A stretch of DNA of 13,337 bases from an uncultured Bacilli bacterium (GTDB taxonomy: Bacteria; Bacillota_I; Bacilli_A; RF39; UBA660): contig CAKOHL010000022.1 of the NCBI GenBank assembly GCA_934085635.1, forward strand, positions 1 to 13,337, in the 5' to 3' direction. The notes beneath the pieces are model-generated. The model was not told the DNA's origin. It saw only the letters and a program-made list of their open reading frames with translations, and did no database searches. A program made the position numbers and the translations under genes. Positions 5,931-13,208 of this stretch are shown here, in pieces (position 1 is the first letter of the stretch; every line of letters begins with the position of its first letter).

Positions 5931-6589
5931 GAATTGATATTTTAACTTTGTTTCCTGGTATGTTTAAGCCTTTTCTTGAAGAGAGTATTATTAAAAGGGC
6001 TATTCTTGGTGGTAAAGTTTCTGTGAACGTTATCGATATTAGAAGTTTTAGTACTCTTAATAATAATCAAGTTGATGATACTCCTTATGGTGGGGGAGCT
6101 GGAATGGTTTTAATGTGTGACCCCGTTTTTAGAGCTGTCGAGAGTGTTAAATCTGATAAATCTCATGTGGTTCTTTTGTCTCCTTCTGGTAAAACTTATA
6201 ATCAAAAAGTGGCTAAAGAGTTTAAAAATTACGAACACTTAATTTTACTTTGTGGACATTACGAGGGATTTGATGAGAGAATTAAAACTATAATAGATGA
6301 AGAAATTAGTATAGGAGATTTTGTCCTTACTGGTGGAGAAGTGCCTGCAATGGCTATTTCTGATTCGATTATTAGACTTTTGCCTGGTGTTATATCTGCT
6401 GATAGTTTGGAGAGTGAAAGTTTTGAAGATTCACTTCTTGATTATCCAGTTTATACTAAACCTCAAGTATATAGGGGAATGAAAGTGCCTGATGTACTTG
6501 TTAGTGGTGACCATAAAAAGATAGATGAATATAGAAATAGTGAGAGATTAAGAATAACTAGGGAAAAAAGACCAGATTTATTAAAGTAG
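5927..6589 (+). CDS. trmD: tRNA (guanine-37-N1)-methyltransferase TrmD
   Basis: A 220-aa SPOUT methyltransferase that makes m1G37 next to the anticodon and prevents +1 frameshifting. Clear marks are DILTLFPGMF (4-13), VDDTPYGGGAGMVL (49-62), the trefoil-knot SAM site LLCGHYEGFDERI (107-119) and SIGDFVLTGGEVPAM (128-142), and the C-terminal VSGDHKKIDEYR. The linker that carries the catalytic aspartate of the E. coli enzyme (..EDSF..LLD) reads SLESESFEDSLLDYP here, placing Glu164 at that point; an acidic residue is kept. The usual W in GxHxxIxxWR is Tyr. The start overlaps the rimM stop. rplS, often next downstream, is missing. Confidence 0.95.
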   Translation: MRIDILTLFPGMFKPFLEESIIKRAILGGKVSVNVIDIRSFSTLNNNQVDDTPYGGGAGMVLMCDPVFRAVESVKSDKSHVVLLSPSGKTYNQKVAKEFKNYEHLILLCGHYEGFDERIKTIIDEEISIGDFVLTGGEVPAMAISDSIIRLLPGVISADSLESESFEDSLLDYPVYTKPQVYRGMKVPDVLVSGDHKKIDEYRNSERLRITREKRPDLLK

Positions 6590-6597
6590 GTGGGTTT

Positions 6598-7038
6598 ATG
6601 TATATATTAAAGAGAGATAAGAAAAAAAGTAAATTTAAGAGTATGTCTAAAATTGATGGACTTTTAGTTAAGACTAAGAAAGGTAAAACTACTATAGTTA
6701 GTGATTATCTTAAAAATTTGTATGCTAAGAGAATGATTAATAAGAAACTAAAATCTTGCTATAAGAAGATATATAATTTTCTTACTAGTGATGATGATTC
6801 TGAAGCAGGAGTAAAGGCTTGTTTAGGAGAAATTGAAAGGCTTAAGTCTTCTGTGTTTTTGAAGTATAAAGAATTTTTGAAGGATAAAGAATATAAAGAA
6901 TTTTTGGCTAAGATAGTTATTACTGAGAATGAGTTTAAGAATAAGTATCACGAAAGAGAATATTTTGCTAGAATGATTGATAATTTGTATAGGAATATGA
7001 ATATTACTGAAGAGATTAAGAGTAGCAAGAGTAGATAA
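6598..7038 (+). CDS. Small, lysine-rich protein of unknown function in the trmD operon
   Basis: A 146-aa, strongly basic, mostly helical protein I cannot assign. It starts after GTAGGTGGG (6587-6595), 8 bases beyond the trmD stop. The N-terminal 50 residues are very Lys-rich (KRDKKKSKFKS, VKTKKGKTTIV). The rest is helical with an internal near-repeat, KYKEFL and EYKEFL, reflected in a 15-bp direct repeat at 6865-6879 and 6892-6906. There is no signal peptide, no membrane segment and no cysteine motif. It holds the position where many bacteria have rplS but shows no L19 features. Its charge and location suggest, without proving, an RNA- or ribosome-associated role. Confidence 0.75.
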   Translation: MYILKRDKKKSKFKSMSKIDGLLVKTKKGKTTIVSDYLKNLYAKRMINKKLKSCYKKIYNFLTSDDDSEAGVKACLGEIERLKSSVFLKYKEFLKDKEYKEFLAKIVITENEFKNKYHEREYFARMIDNLYRNMNITEEIKSSKSR

Positions 7039-7066
7039 CATATTACATAAGTAGTATGTTTTTTTT
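7038..7066 (+). terminator. Terminator of the YgjP-TrmH-rimM-trmD operon
   Basis: ACATATTAC (7038-7046) and GTAGTATGT (7051-7059) form a 9-bp stem with one G-U pair and an ATAA loop, followed by a run of T. It begins at the last base of the stop codon. It faces the terminator of the convergent ATPase gene a few bases further on. Confidence 0.9.
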
Positions 7067-7071
7067 GTAAA

Positions 7072-7093
7072 TAAAAAAGCACTTGATGTGCTT
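7072..7093 (-). terminator. Terminator of the reverse-strand GspE/PilB gene
   Basis: Read on the minus strand, AAGCAC and GTGCTT (7093-7088 and 7082-7077) form a 6-bp stem with a 5-nt loop, followed by TTTTT. The ascending arm overlaps the TAA stop at 7092-7094. Confidence 0.8.
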
Positions 7094-8414
7094 AAAATTC
7101 TAATGTTTCAAAGGTTGATATGCTGTCTGGAGTTGCTACTGTGTTATTTTGAACTTCAGATTCTTTGTGTGCTTTTTGAGCCATTTGTAAGTTACTCATT
7201 AGGTTGTCGTCTTTATAAGTTGTTACGTCGTTTTCTAAGTCAATAATTTTTAATATTTCTTCAAAGCTTGTTTCGCCTTCAACAACTTTATTAAGTCCAT
7301 CTTGTAAAAGCGTTACAACTTCTCCTGTGTATACTAATTCTCTAAGTTCATTTTTAGGCAAGTTATTTGTTATAGCATCTTTTATTTTATCATTTAGTAC
7401 TAGTACTTCTAGAATAGCAAGTCTTCCTTTATAACCGTGACTACATTTAGGACAACCTTCTTTGTTTGGAACATACATTTCATTTACTTCTTTTCCTAAT
7501 ACTGTTTTAAATACTTCTTTTTCATAAGGAGTAGTTTCTCTTTTTATCATACACTCTGTACAAAGTTTCCTTGCAAGTCTTTGACTTATTATTCCTTCAA
7601 GTGAGCTACCTAGTAAGTATCTTTCTACATCCATATCAGCAAGTCTTTCAATTGTGTTTAAACTGTTATTGGTGTGTAGTGTACTTAGAACCAAGTGTCC
7701 TGTGATAGAAGCACGTACAGCGATTCTTGCAGTTTCATCATCACGAATTTCTCCAATCATTATGATGTTAGGGTCTTGACGAAGTATACTTCTTAGTACT
7801 GTCGCGAATGTTAAACCAATTTCTGATTGAGTTTGTACTTGGTTTACTCCGGCAATGTCCATTTCGACTGGGTCTTCAACTGTTATTATGTTAACACTTT
7901 CTGTGTTTAGTTTTTGAAGTATTGAATACAAGGTAGTACTTTTACCAGTACCAGTAGCACCAGTTACTAATATGATACCATTTGGCATTCTAATAAGTTT
8001 ATTAATTTTTTCCATTGCATCTGGACTAAATCCTAAGTTATCAAGTCCTGCTAAACTCATTGAGTAGTCTAGAATTCTTATAACTATTTTTTCTGCATTG
8101 TTTGTTGGAAGTGAGCTTACACGCAAATCCAAAAGTCTATCACCGATTTTACTTTTAATAGCACCATCTTGTGGAAGCCTTGTTTCCATTATGTTCATAC
8201 CAGCTATCATTTTGATACGACTTATCATATTTCTTTTATATTTATTTGGTATTATTGCATAGTCATTTAATATACCATCTATTCTAAATCTTACTTTAAT
8301 ACTGTCTTTAGTTGGGTCAAAGTGAATATCTGATGCACCCTTATTAACCGCGTCAATTATAATTTCATTTGCTATTTCAACTATAGGTAATTTTTCAAAA
8401 TCAAATTCTTTCAT
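7092..8414 (-). CDS. GspE/PilB/ComGA-type assembly ATPase (type II secretion / type IV pilus family)
   Basis: A 440-aa cytoplasmic hexameric motor ATPase that drives pilin or pseudopilin assembly. In order: a short N2 domain with GASDIHFDP (26-34) and VRFRIDG (41-47); Walker A GATGTGKST (152-160); Asp box ITVEDPVE (177-184); Walker B IIMIGE (217-222); His box GHLVLSTLHTNNS (239-251); and a tetra-cysteine zinc site, Cys285/288 and Cys321/324. It lacks the N-terminal N1 (MshEN) domain of full PilB/GspE, so it is nearer to ComGA in layout. After the family core (about residue 397) it carries a 40-residue polar tail. The start is preceded on the minus strand by AAAGGG. It diverges from a pseudopilin gene; the membrane partner (GspF/ComGB) and prepilin peptidase are not in the window. 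Confidence 0.93.
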   Translation of the reverse strand: MKEFDFEKLPIVEIANEIIIDAVNKGASDIHFDPTKDSIKVRFRIDGILNDYAIIPNKYKRNMISRIKMIAGMNIMETRLPQDGAIKSKIGDRLLDLRVSSLPTNNAEKIVIRILDYSMSLAGLDNLGFSPDAMEKINKLIRMPNGIILVTGATGTGKSTTLYSILQKLNTESVNIITVEDPVEMDIAGVNQVQTQSEIGLTFATVLRSILRQDPNIIMIGEIRDDETARIAVRASITGHLVLSTLHTNNSLNTIERLADMDVERYLLGSSLEGIISQRLARKLCTECMIKRETTPYEKEVFKTVLGKEVNEMYVPNKEGCPKCSHGYKGRLAILEVLVLNDKIKDAITNNLPKNELRELVYTGEVVTLLQDGLNKVVEGETSFEEILKIIDLENDVTTYKDDNLMSNLQMAQKAHKESEVQNNTVATPDSISTFETLEF

Positions 8415-8444
8415 ATTCTTATGACCCTTTCTATTCTAATATAT

Positions 8445-8474
8445 ATTATATAACAAAACTGTGACTAAATACAA
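8445..8474 (-). promoter_or_regulatory. Promoter of the GspE/PilB gene
   Basis: On the minus strand, TATAAT (8450-8445) lies 18 bp from TTGTAT (8474-8469). The 5' leader is about 25 nt and contains AAAGGG. The divergent pseudopilin gene begins about 60 bases beyond, so regulation could be shared. Confidence 0.6.
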
Positions 8475-8534
8475 GGTTTATTTTAAATAAAATTCGTGAT
8501 AAAATTATATTAATGAAATGGTAGGTGAGACATA

Positions 8535-8900
8535 ATGAATAAAAAAGGTTTTACTCTTGTTGAGATAATAATTGTTATTGTACTTATAGCTTTGATGGCG
8601 GTTATTGTTATCCCTAATTTAGCTAAGGGAGACGTGGAAACTAAAAAGCAATTATATGATTCTAAGGTTAAGTCTTCTCTTGCAGCTGCGTATAAGTATG
8701 GTAAGGAAAATATAGATTCACTTAGTAATGATGGCAGTTGTACTTATATAACAATCGGGGATTTGATTGAAAAAGGGTATATTACTCCTGATGATGAAAA
8801 AGGTACTTATTTAGTTAATCCAATTACTAATGAAAGTATGAATGATGTTACTATATGTGTTAAATATACTGATAGAGAGGTAGTTACTAGTGTTAAATAG
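8535..8900 (+). CDS. Type IV pilin-like protein (pseudopilin) with class III signal peptide
   Basis: A 121-aa secreted or membrane-inserted pilin-like protein. The prepilin signal is textbook: MNKKG, then FTLVE, with cleavage expected after Gly5, Phe6 N-methylated and Glu10 at mature position 5. A hydrophobic helix follows (about 11-30, IIIVIVLIALMAVIVIPNLA). The globular part has two cysteines, Cys69 and Cys108, which could form a disulfide. It is small, like ComGC/ComGD-type pseudopilins. The start follows AGGTGAG (8523-8529); a weak -10 (TATATT, 8506-8511) lies upstream. The gene stands beside the divergent motor ATPase and heads an operon with xer, tdk and ppdK. A processing peptidase must be encoded elsewhere. 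Confidence 0.92.
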   Translation: MNKKGFTLVEIIIVIVLIALMAVIVIPNLAKGDVETKKQLYDSKVKSSLAAAYKYGKENIDSLSNDGSCTYITIGDLIEKGYITPDDEKGTYLVNPITNESMNDVTICVKYTDREVVTSVK

Positions 8901-8908
8901 GTGGGGTT

Positions 8909-9775
8909 ATGGAAGAATTTTTAATTTATTTACGAGATGTTAAGAATTATAGCGAGCTAACTATAGAAAGCTATCATAATGATTTAGTAGAGTTTTTTAA
9001 TTTTGTTAATAAAGGTTATGAGAGTACTACCAAAGAAGATGTTAAAGCATATTTAAAGTATTTATTTGATAAAGATAATTCTAATAGGACTGTTAGTAGG
9101 AAAATAAGTACTCTTAAAAGTTTTTATAGATATTTAAAGGATAATGATTTGGTTAGCACTAATGTTATGGCTAGTATAAAGTATCCTAAGTTAGAGAAAC
9201 TACTACCTAAGTTTATTAATTATAATGAACTTGACACTCTTTTTGAAGTTAGTAAAGGTGGAGAGTATGGGCAGAGGAATAATCTTATTATTGAGCTTAT
9301 GTATGCTACTGGTGTGAGAGTTAGTGAGCTTGTTAATATTAAGATTAGTGATATTGATTTTGAAGAAGAAAAGATAAGTGTTCTTGGTAAAGGGAGCTAT
9401 GAGAGAACTGTATTTTATGGAGATGCTGCTAAGATGGCGCTTACTCTTTATATGAATGATTTAAGATGTAAACTCTTAGGTGGTAAGAATAATAATTTCT
9501 TGTTTTTAAATAAATATGGTGATAAGATTACTACTAGAGGAATAGCAAAAATTATTGATTCAATTATTAATGAGTCGGCACTTAAAATTAAAGTTAGTCC
9601 TCATACACTTAGGCATACATTTGCAACGCATTTGCTTGATAATGGATGTGATTTAAGGAGTGTTCAAGAACTTTTAGGACACAAGAATATTAATACAACT
9701 GAAATATATACTCACGTTACTAGTGAGAGGCTTAAAGATGTCTATTTTAAGAGTCATCCAAGAGGGAGGTTTTAA
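8909..9775 (+). CDS. xerD: Tyrosine recombinase, XerC/XerD family
   Basis: A 288-aa site-specific recombinase expected to resolve chromosome dimers at dif. A SAM-like N-terminal core-binding domain (about 1-88) includes the YSELTIESYHNDL and SRKISTLKSFYRYL segments. The catalytic domain has all active residues: Arg137 (ATGVRVSEL), Lys161 (LGKGSYERTV), His232 and Arg235 (HTLRHTFATHLL), His258 (LGHKNINTTEIY) and the nucleophile Tyr267. Length is that of housekeeping Xer proteins, and no phage or integron genes lie around it, so a chromosomal role is more likely than an integrase. Sequence alone does not separate XerC from XerD, or from single-Xer systems. The start follows GTGGGG, 8 bases after the pseudopilin stop. 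Confidence 0.92.
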   Translation: MEEFLIYLRDVKNYSELTIESYHNDLVEFFNFVNKGYESTTKEDVKAYLKYLFDKDNSNRTVSRKISTLKSFYRYLKDNDLVSTNVMASIKYPKLEKLLPKFINYNELDTLFEVSKGGEYGQRNNLIIELMYATGVRVSELVNIKISDIDFEEEKISVLGKGSYERTVFYGDAAKMALTLYMNDLRCKLLGGKNNNFLFLNKYGDKITTRGIAKIIDSIINESALKIKVSPHTLRHTFATHLLDNGCDLRSVQELLGHKNINTTEIYTHVTSERLKDVYFKSHPRGRF

Positions 9776-9777
9776 TT

Positions 9778-10362
9778 ATGAGTAAGTTATATTTTAGGTA
9801 TGGTGCGATGAACTGTGGTAAGACTACTAATTTACTTCAGGTTGCACATAATTATGAAGAGAGGGGTATGAATGTTGTTCTTTTGAAACCGGCAATTGAT
9901 ACTAAAGCTAGCAGTAGAGTAAGCAGTAGAATTGGCGTGGAGAGAGAAGTTGACCATTTAATTATGCCTGATGAGAAACTTAAAGGTTATTTGATGCTAA
10001 TAAAGGATAAGGTAAGCTGTGTGATAGTGGATGAAGCACAATTTTTATCGGAAGGACAAGTTGATGAACTTTTTGTTTTCTCGAAAATGACTGATATTCC
10101 AGTTATATGCTATGGCCTTAGAGCTGACTTTAGAAGTGAATTATTTCCTGGTAGTAAGAAACTTTTTGAACTAGCGGATAGCATTGAAGAACTTTATACT
10201 ATTTGTAGATGTGGTAAAAAAGCAAGATTTAATGCCAGAATAGTTAATGGAGAGTTTACTCTTATGGGAGACCAAGTTGCTATTGATGGAGATGTTCAAT
10301 ATGAAAGCTTGTGTGGTAAATGTTATTTAAGAAAAGTAAGAAAGATGAAAGGAGAATATTAA
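9778..10362 (+). CDS. tdk: Thymidine kinase (type II)
   Basis: A 194-aa cytosolic salvage enzyme that phosphorylates thymidine to dTMP with ATP. The P-loop is GAMNCGKTT (9-17). DEAQF (85-89) carries the catalytic base Glu86. ICYGLRADF (110-118) and the lasso region before YTICRCG follow the type II pattern. Two cysteine pairs, Cys143/Cys145 and Cys179/Cys182, form the structural zinc site. The length is that of bacterial TK1-like enzymes. The start follows GGGAGG (9764-9769), 2 bases after the xer stop, and ppdK starts 1 base after its own stop, so it is co-transcribed. In many Firmicutes tdk sits near prfA instead. Confidence 0.95.
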   Translation: MSKLYFRYGAMNCGKTTNLLQVAHNYEERGMNVVLLKPAIDTKASSRVSSRIGVEREVDHLIMPDEKLKGYLMLIKDKVSCVIVDEAQFLSEGQVDELFVFSKMTDIPVICYGLRADFRSELFPGSKKLFELADSIEELYTICRCGKKARFNARIVNGEFTLMGDQVAIDGDVQYESLCGKCYLRKVRKMKGEY

Positions 10363-10363
10363 T

Positions 10364-12994
10364 ATGAAATATGTTTATATGTTTAGTGAAGGAAATAAAG
10401 ATTTAAAGAATTTACTTGGAGGTAAAGGAGCTAATTTAGCTGAGATGACTAACATAGGACTTCCTGTTCCAAGTGGGTTTACTGTTACGACTGAGGCTTG
10501 TACTAAGTATTATGAAGATAATGAAAATTTATCTGATGATGTTGTAGAAGAAATTTTTGAAAATTTAAAGAAACTAGAAGAGAAGACTGGTAAGAAATTT
10601 GGAGATAAAGAAAATCCACTTTTAGTTAGTGTTAGAAGTGGCGCTAGGGCGAGTATGCCTGGTATGATGGATACTGTTCTTAATTTAGGTCTTAATGATG
10701 AAGTTGCTGAAAGTTTTAGTACAGTTACTAATAATCCTAGATTTGTGTACGATTCATATAGAAGATTTATTCAAATGTTTGCAGATGTTGTAAAAGGTTA
10801 TCCAAAATCAAGTTTTGAAAGAAAGTTTGATAAGATTAAGGAAGAAAAAGGTGTAAAATATGATACAGAACTTACTAGTGAAGACCTTAAAGAAGTAGTT
10901 TCTATTTATAAGAACGAGTATAAGAATATAAGTGGAAGTGATTTTCCTAGTGATCCTAAAGAACAATTAATCGAAGCTGTTAAGGCTGTGTTTAGAAGTT
11001 GGAATAATGAAAGAGCTAAGACTTATAGAAGACTTAATGATATTCCTTCTAGTTGGGGTACTGCTGTTAATGTTCAAGAAATGGTTTATGGTAATAGTGG
11101 AGAAGAAAGTGGTACTGGTGTTGCCTTTACTAGAAATCCCGCTACTGGGGAGAAGAAACTTTTTGGTGAGTATTTAATTAATGCTCAAGGGGAAGATGTT
11201 GTTGCTGGAATTAGAACACCTGAGAGTATAGAGACTTTAAAAGTAAAGATGCCTCTTGTTTTTGATGAGTTTAATAGAATTTGTGAAATTTTAGAGAATC
11301 ATTATAGAGATATGCAAGATATGGAGTTTACTATTGAAAATGGTAAGTTATTTATGCTTCAAACTAGAAATGGTAAGAGAACTGCTAAAGCTGCACTTAA
11401 GATTGCTGTAGATTTAGTTAATGAAGGTATGATTAGTAAAGAAGAAGCAATTTTAAGAGTTGAACCTAAGAGTTTAGATCAACTTTTACATCCTAGTTTT
11501 AATAAGAAAGCTCTTAATGAAGCTGAGGCTGTTTGTACTGGTCTTGCTGCGAGTCCTGGAGCTGCTACTGGTAAATTATATTTTACTGCTGAAAGTGTAA
11601 TGGAAGCTTATAATAATGGAGAGAAGGATTTAATTCTTGCTAGACTTGAGACTAGTCCTGAAGATATTGAAGGAATGAATCTTGCTCACGGTATTTTAAC
11701 TGTAAGAGGTGGTATGACATCACACGCAGCTGTTGTAGCAAGAGGAATGGGAACTGCTTGTGTTAGTGGATGCTCTAGTCTTGTTATAGATGAAGAAAAT
11801 AAAAAATTAATTTTACCTAATGGTAAAGAACTTACTGAAGGGGATTACATTAGTTTGGATGGTTCTACTGGTAAAGTTTATGATAGAGAAATTGTAACTG
11901 AAGAAGCAAGTATTAGTGGAGACTTTGAAGTATTTATGTCTTGGGCTGATAGTATTAGAAGGTTAAAAGTTAGAACAAATGCTGATACTCCTAAAGATGC
12001 ACTTGTTGCTAGAAAGTTTGGTGCTGAAGGTATAGGACTTTGCCGTACTGAGCATATGTTCTTTGAACAAACTAGAATATTTAATTTTAGAAAGATGATT
12101 ACTGCAGATACTGTAGAGAAAAGAGAAGAAGCTCTTAAGTTAATTTTGCCTTATCAAAGAGATGATTTCGCTGGACTTTTCAGAGCAATGAATGGGTATG
12201 GGGTAACTATTAGATTACTTGATCCACCTTTACACGAATTTTTACCTCATACTGATGAAGAGATTAAAGAACTTGCTGATAGTTTGGGTATTAGTTTTGA
12301 AAGTTTGAAGAATAGAGTCCAAGGATTAAAAGAGTTTAACCCTATGATGGGACACAGAGGTTGTAGACTTGATGTTACTTATCCTGAGATTGCCAGAATG
12401 CAAACAAGAGCAATTATTGAAGCTGCTTTAGAGGTTATGAATGAAGGAATTATTGTTAAACCTGAAATTATGATTCCACTTGTCTGTGATGTTAATGAGA
12501 TTAAATTTGTTAAGGATATTATTACTTCTACAGCTGATAGTATTATTAAGGAAAATAATTCTAATTTAGAGTATACTGTTGGTACTATGATAGAAATTCC
12601 AAGAGCTGCTCTTACTGCTGATGAAATTGCTAAACACGCCGAATTCTTTAGTTTTGGTACTAATGATTTAACTCAAATGACTTATGGATTTTCTAGAGAT
12701 GATGCTGGTAAATTCTTAAATGACTATTATAAGAAGAATATTTTTGAAAGTGATCCATTTGCAAAAATTGATAGAGATGGTGTAGGTAAACTTATGAGAA
12801 TAGGTGCTGAACTTGGAAGAAAAACAAGACCAAATATTAAACTTGGTATATGCGGAGAACACGGAGGAGAGACAAGCTCGATTGAATTTTGTGAAATGTT
12901 AAAACTTGATTATGTTTCTTGCAGTCCGTTTAGAGTTCCACTTGCTCGTCTTGCTGCTGCTCAAGCTTATATTAATTTAAAGGAAAACAATTAA
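10364..12994 (+). CDS. ppdK: Pyruvate, phosphate dikinase
   Basis: An 876-aa enzyme interconverting pyruvate + ATP + Pi and PEP + AMP + PPi. Domains in order: ATP-grasp nucleotide-binding domain (about 1-340, VYMFSEGNKDLKNLLGGKGANLAEM at the start, SVRSGARASMPGMMDT, QEMVYGNSGEESGTGVAFTRNPATGE); a swivelling phosphohistidine domain with His454 in GGMTSHAAVVARG; and a PEP/pyruvate TIM barrel with LCRTEHMFF, FNPMMGHRGCRL, FSFGTNDLTQMT and Cys830 in GICGEHGGE. These sit where His455 and Cys831 lie in the Clostridium symbiosum enzyme, and the length matches. It is last in the pseudopilin-xer-tdk-ppdK operon, starting after AAAGGAG (10348-10354). In low-GC anaerobes PPDK commonly works in glycolytic PEP/pyruvate conversion with PPi. 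No clear terminator follows it. Confidence 0.97.
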   Translation: MKYVYMFSEGNKDLKNLLGGKGANLAEMTNIGLPVPSGFTVTTEACTKYYEDNENLSDDVVEEIFENLKKLEEKTGKKFGDKENPLLVSVRSGARASMPGMMDTVLNLGLNDEVAESFSTVTNNPRFVYDSYRRFIQMFADVVKGYPKSSFERKFDKIKEEKGVKYDTELTSEDLKEVVSIYKNEYKNISGSDFPSDPKEQLIEAVKAVFRSWNNERAKTYRRLNDIPSSWGTAVNVQEMVYGNSGEESGTGVAFTRNPATGEKKLFGEYLINAQGEDVVAGIRTPESIETLKVKMPLVFDEFNRICEILENHYRDMQDMEFTIENGKLFMLQTRNGKRTAKAALKIAVDLVNEGMISKEEAILRVEPKSLDQLLHPSFNKKALNEAEAVCTGLAASPGAATGKLYFTAESVMEAYNNGEKDLILARLETSPEDIEGMNLAHGILTVRGGMTSHAAVVARGMGTACVSGCSSLVIDEENKKLILPNGKELTEGDYISLDGSTGKVYDREIVTEEASISGDFEVFMSWADSIRRLKVRTNADTPKDALVARKFGAEGIGLCRTEHMFFEQTRIFNFRKMITADTVEKREEALKLILPYQRDDFAGLFRAMNGYGVTIRLLDPPLHEFLPHTDEEIKELADSLGISFESLKNRVQGLKEFNPMMGHRGCRLDVTYPEIARMQTRAIIEAALEVMNEGIIVKPEIMIPLVCDVNEIKFVKDIITSTADSIIKENNSNLEYTVGTMIEIPRAALTADEIAKHAEFFSFGTNDLTQMTYGFSRDDAGKFLNDYYKKNIFESDPFAKIDRDGVGKLMRIGAELGRKTRPNIKLGICGEHGGETSSIEFCEMLKLDYVSCSPFRVPLARLAAAQAYINLKENN

Positions 12995-13044
12995 TTTGGT
13001 AATAATTTAAGTGTAATTGTATATATTAAAAGTAGATATACTAA

Positions 13045-13073
13045 TTGACATTTTCATAAAAATATGGTATATT
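13045..13073 (+). promoter_or_regulatory. Near-consensus promoter of the structured RNA
   Basis: TTGACA (13045-13050) and TATATT (13068-13073) with a 17-bp spacer. Initiation is expected near 13080, at the first base of a small hairpin. The -35 box overlaps the 3' end of an AT-rich hairpin (13015-13046) that lies after ppdK. Confidence 0.85.
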
Positions 13074-13102
13074 TGTAATGTGCTGGAGATGCACTATTAC
13101 GT

Positions 13103-13150
13103 AAATGTTAGCCGCTTATGGATGGTGCGGGGTATAAGTGATTCCAATCG
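13103..13150 (+). repeat. Pseudoknot unit, copy 1
   Basis: Opens with AAATGTTAG. Stem 1 is CCGC (13112-13115) with GCGG (13127-13130). Stem 2 is TGGA (13119-13122), inside the stem 1 loop, with TCCA (13143-13146), outside it, giving an H-type pseudoknot. Linkers are TTA, TGGT and the 12-nt GGTATAAGTGAT. Ends ATCG. Confidence 0.85.
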
Positions 13151-13152
13151 CG

Positions 13153-13200
13153 AAATGTTAGTCGCTTCCGAGTGGTGCGAGTTATAAATGATCTCGGTCG
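13153..13200 (+). repeat. Pseudoknot unit, copy 2
   Basis: Aligns to copy 1 without gaps at a 50-nt offset, 36 of 48 bases identical. Stem 1 becomes TCGC (13162-13165) with GCGA (13177-13180). Stem 2 becomes CCGAG (13168-13172) with CTCGG (13193-13197). Ten of the 12 differences lie in paired positions; only two (aligned to 13132 and 13138) are in a loop. Confidence 0.85.
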
Positions 13201-13208
13201 AAAATGTT

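Noticed and set aside
6865..6906. 15-bp direct repeat TATAAAGAATTTTTG within the 146-aa gene
   Set aside because: It reflects a local protein near-repeat (YKEFL) in Lys-rich helical sequence. No sign of mobility or regulation.
8429..8456. dif-like site (TTCTAA-TATATA-TTATATAACAA) near xer
   Set aside because: Only the right arm and the AT centre resemble B. subtilis dif. The left arm matches poorly, and the region is better explained as the GspE promoter.
13015..13046. Hairpin after ppdK as its terminator
   Set aside because: GTATAT/ATATAC with AATT/AATT can pair, but no T-run follows and the loop is long. It is AT-only pairing next to the next -35 box.
13119..13146. Fluoride riboswitch (GATGG..ATAA..TGAT..TCC resemblance)
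   Set aside because: The element is too short, the helices supported by covariation differ from the fluoride fold, and the downstream gene is not a fluoride exporter.
13118..13190. T-box leader (GGATGGTGCGG / GAGTGGTGCGA resemble the T-box sequence)
   Set aside because: No specifier stem or full AGGGTGGNACCGCG box is present, the motif is repeated twice, and no aminoacyl-tRNA or amino acid gene follows.
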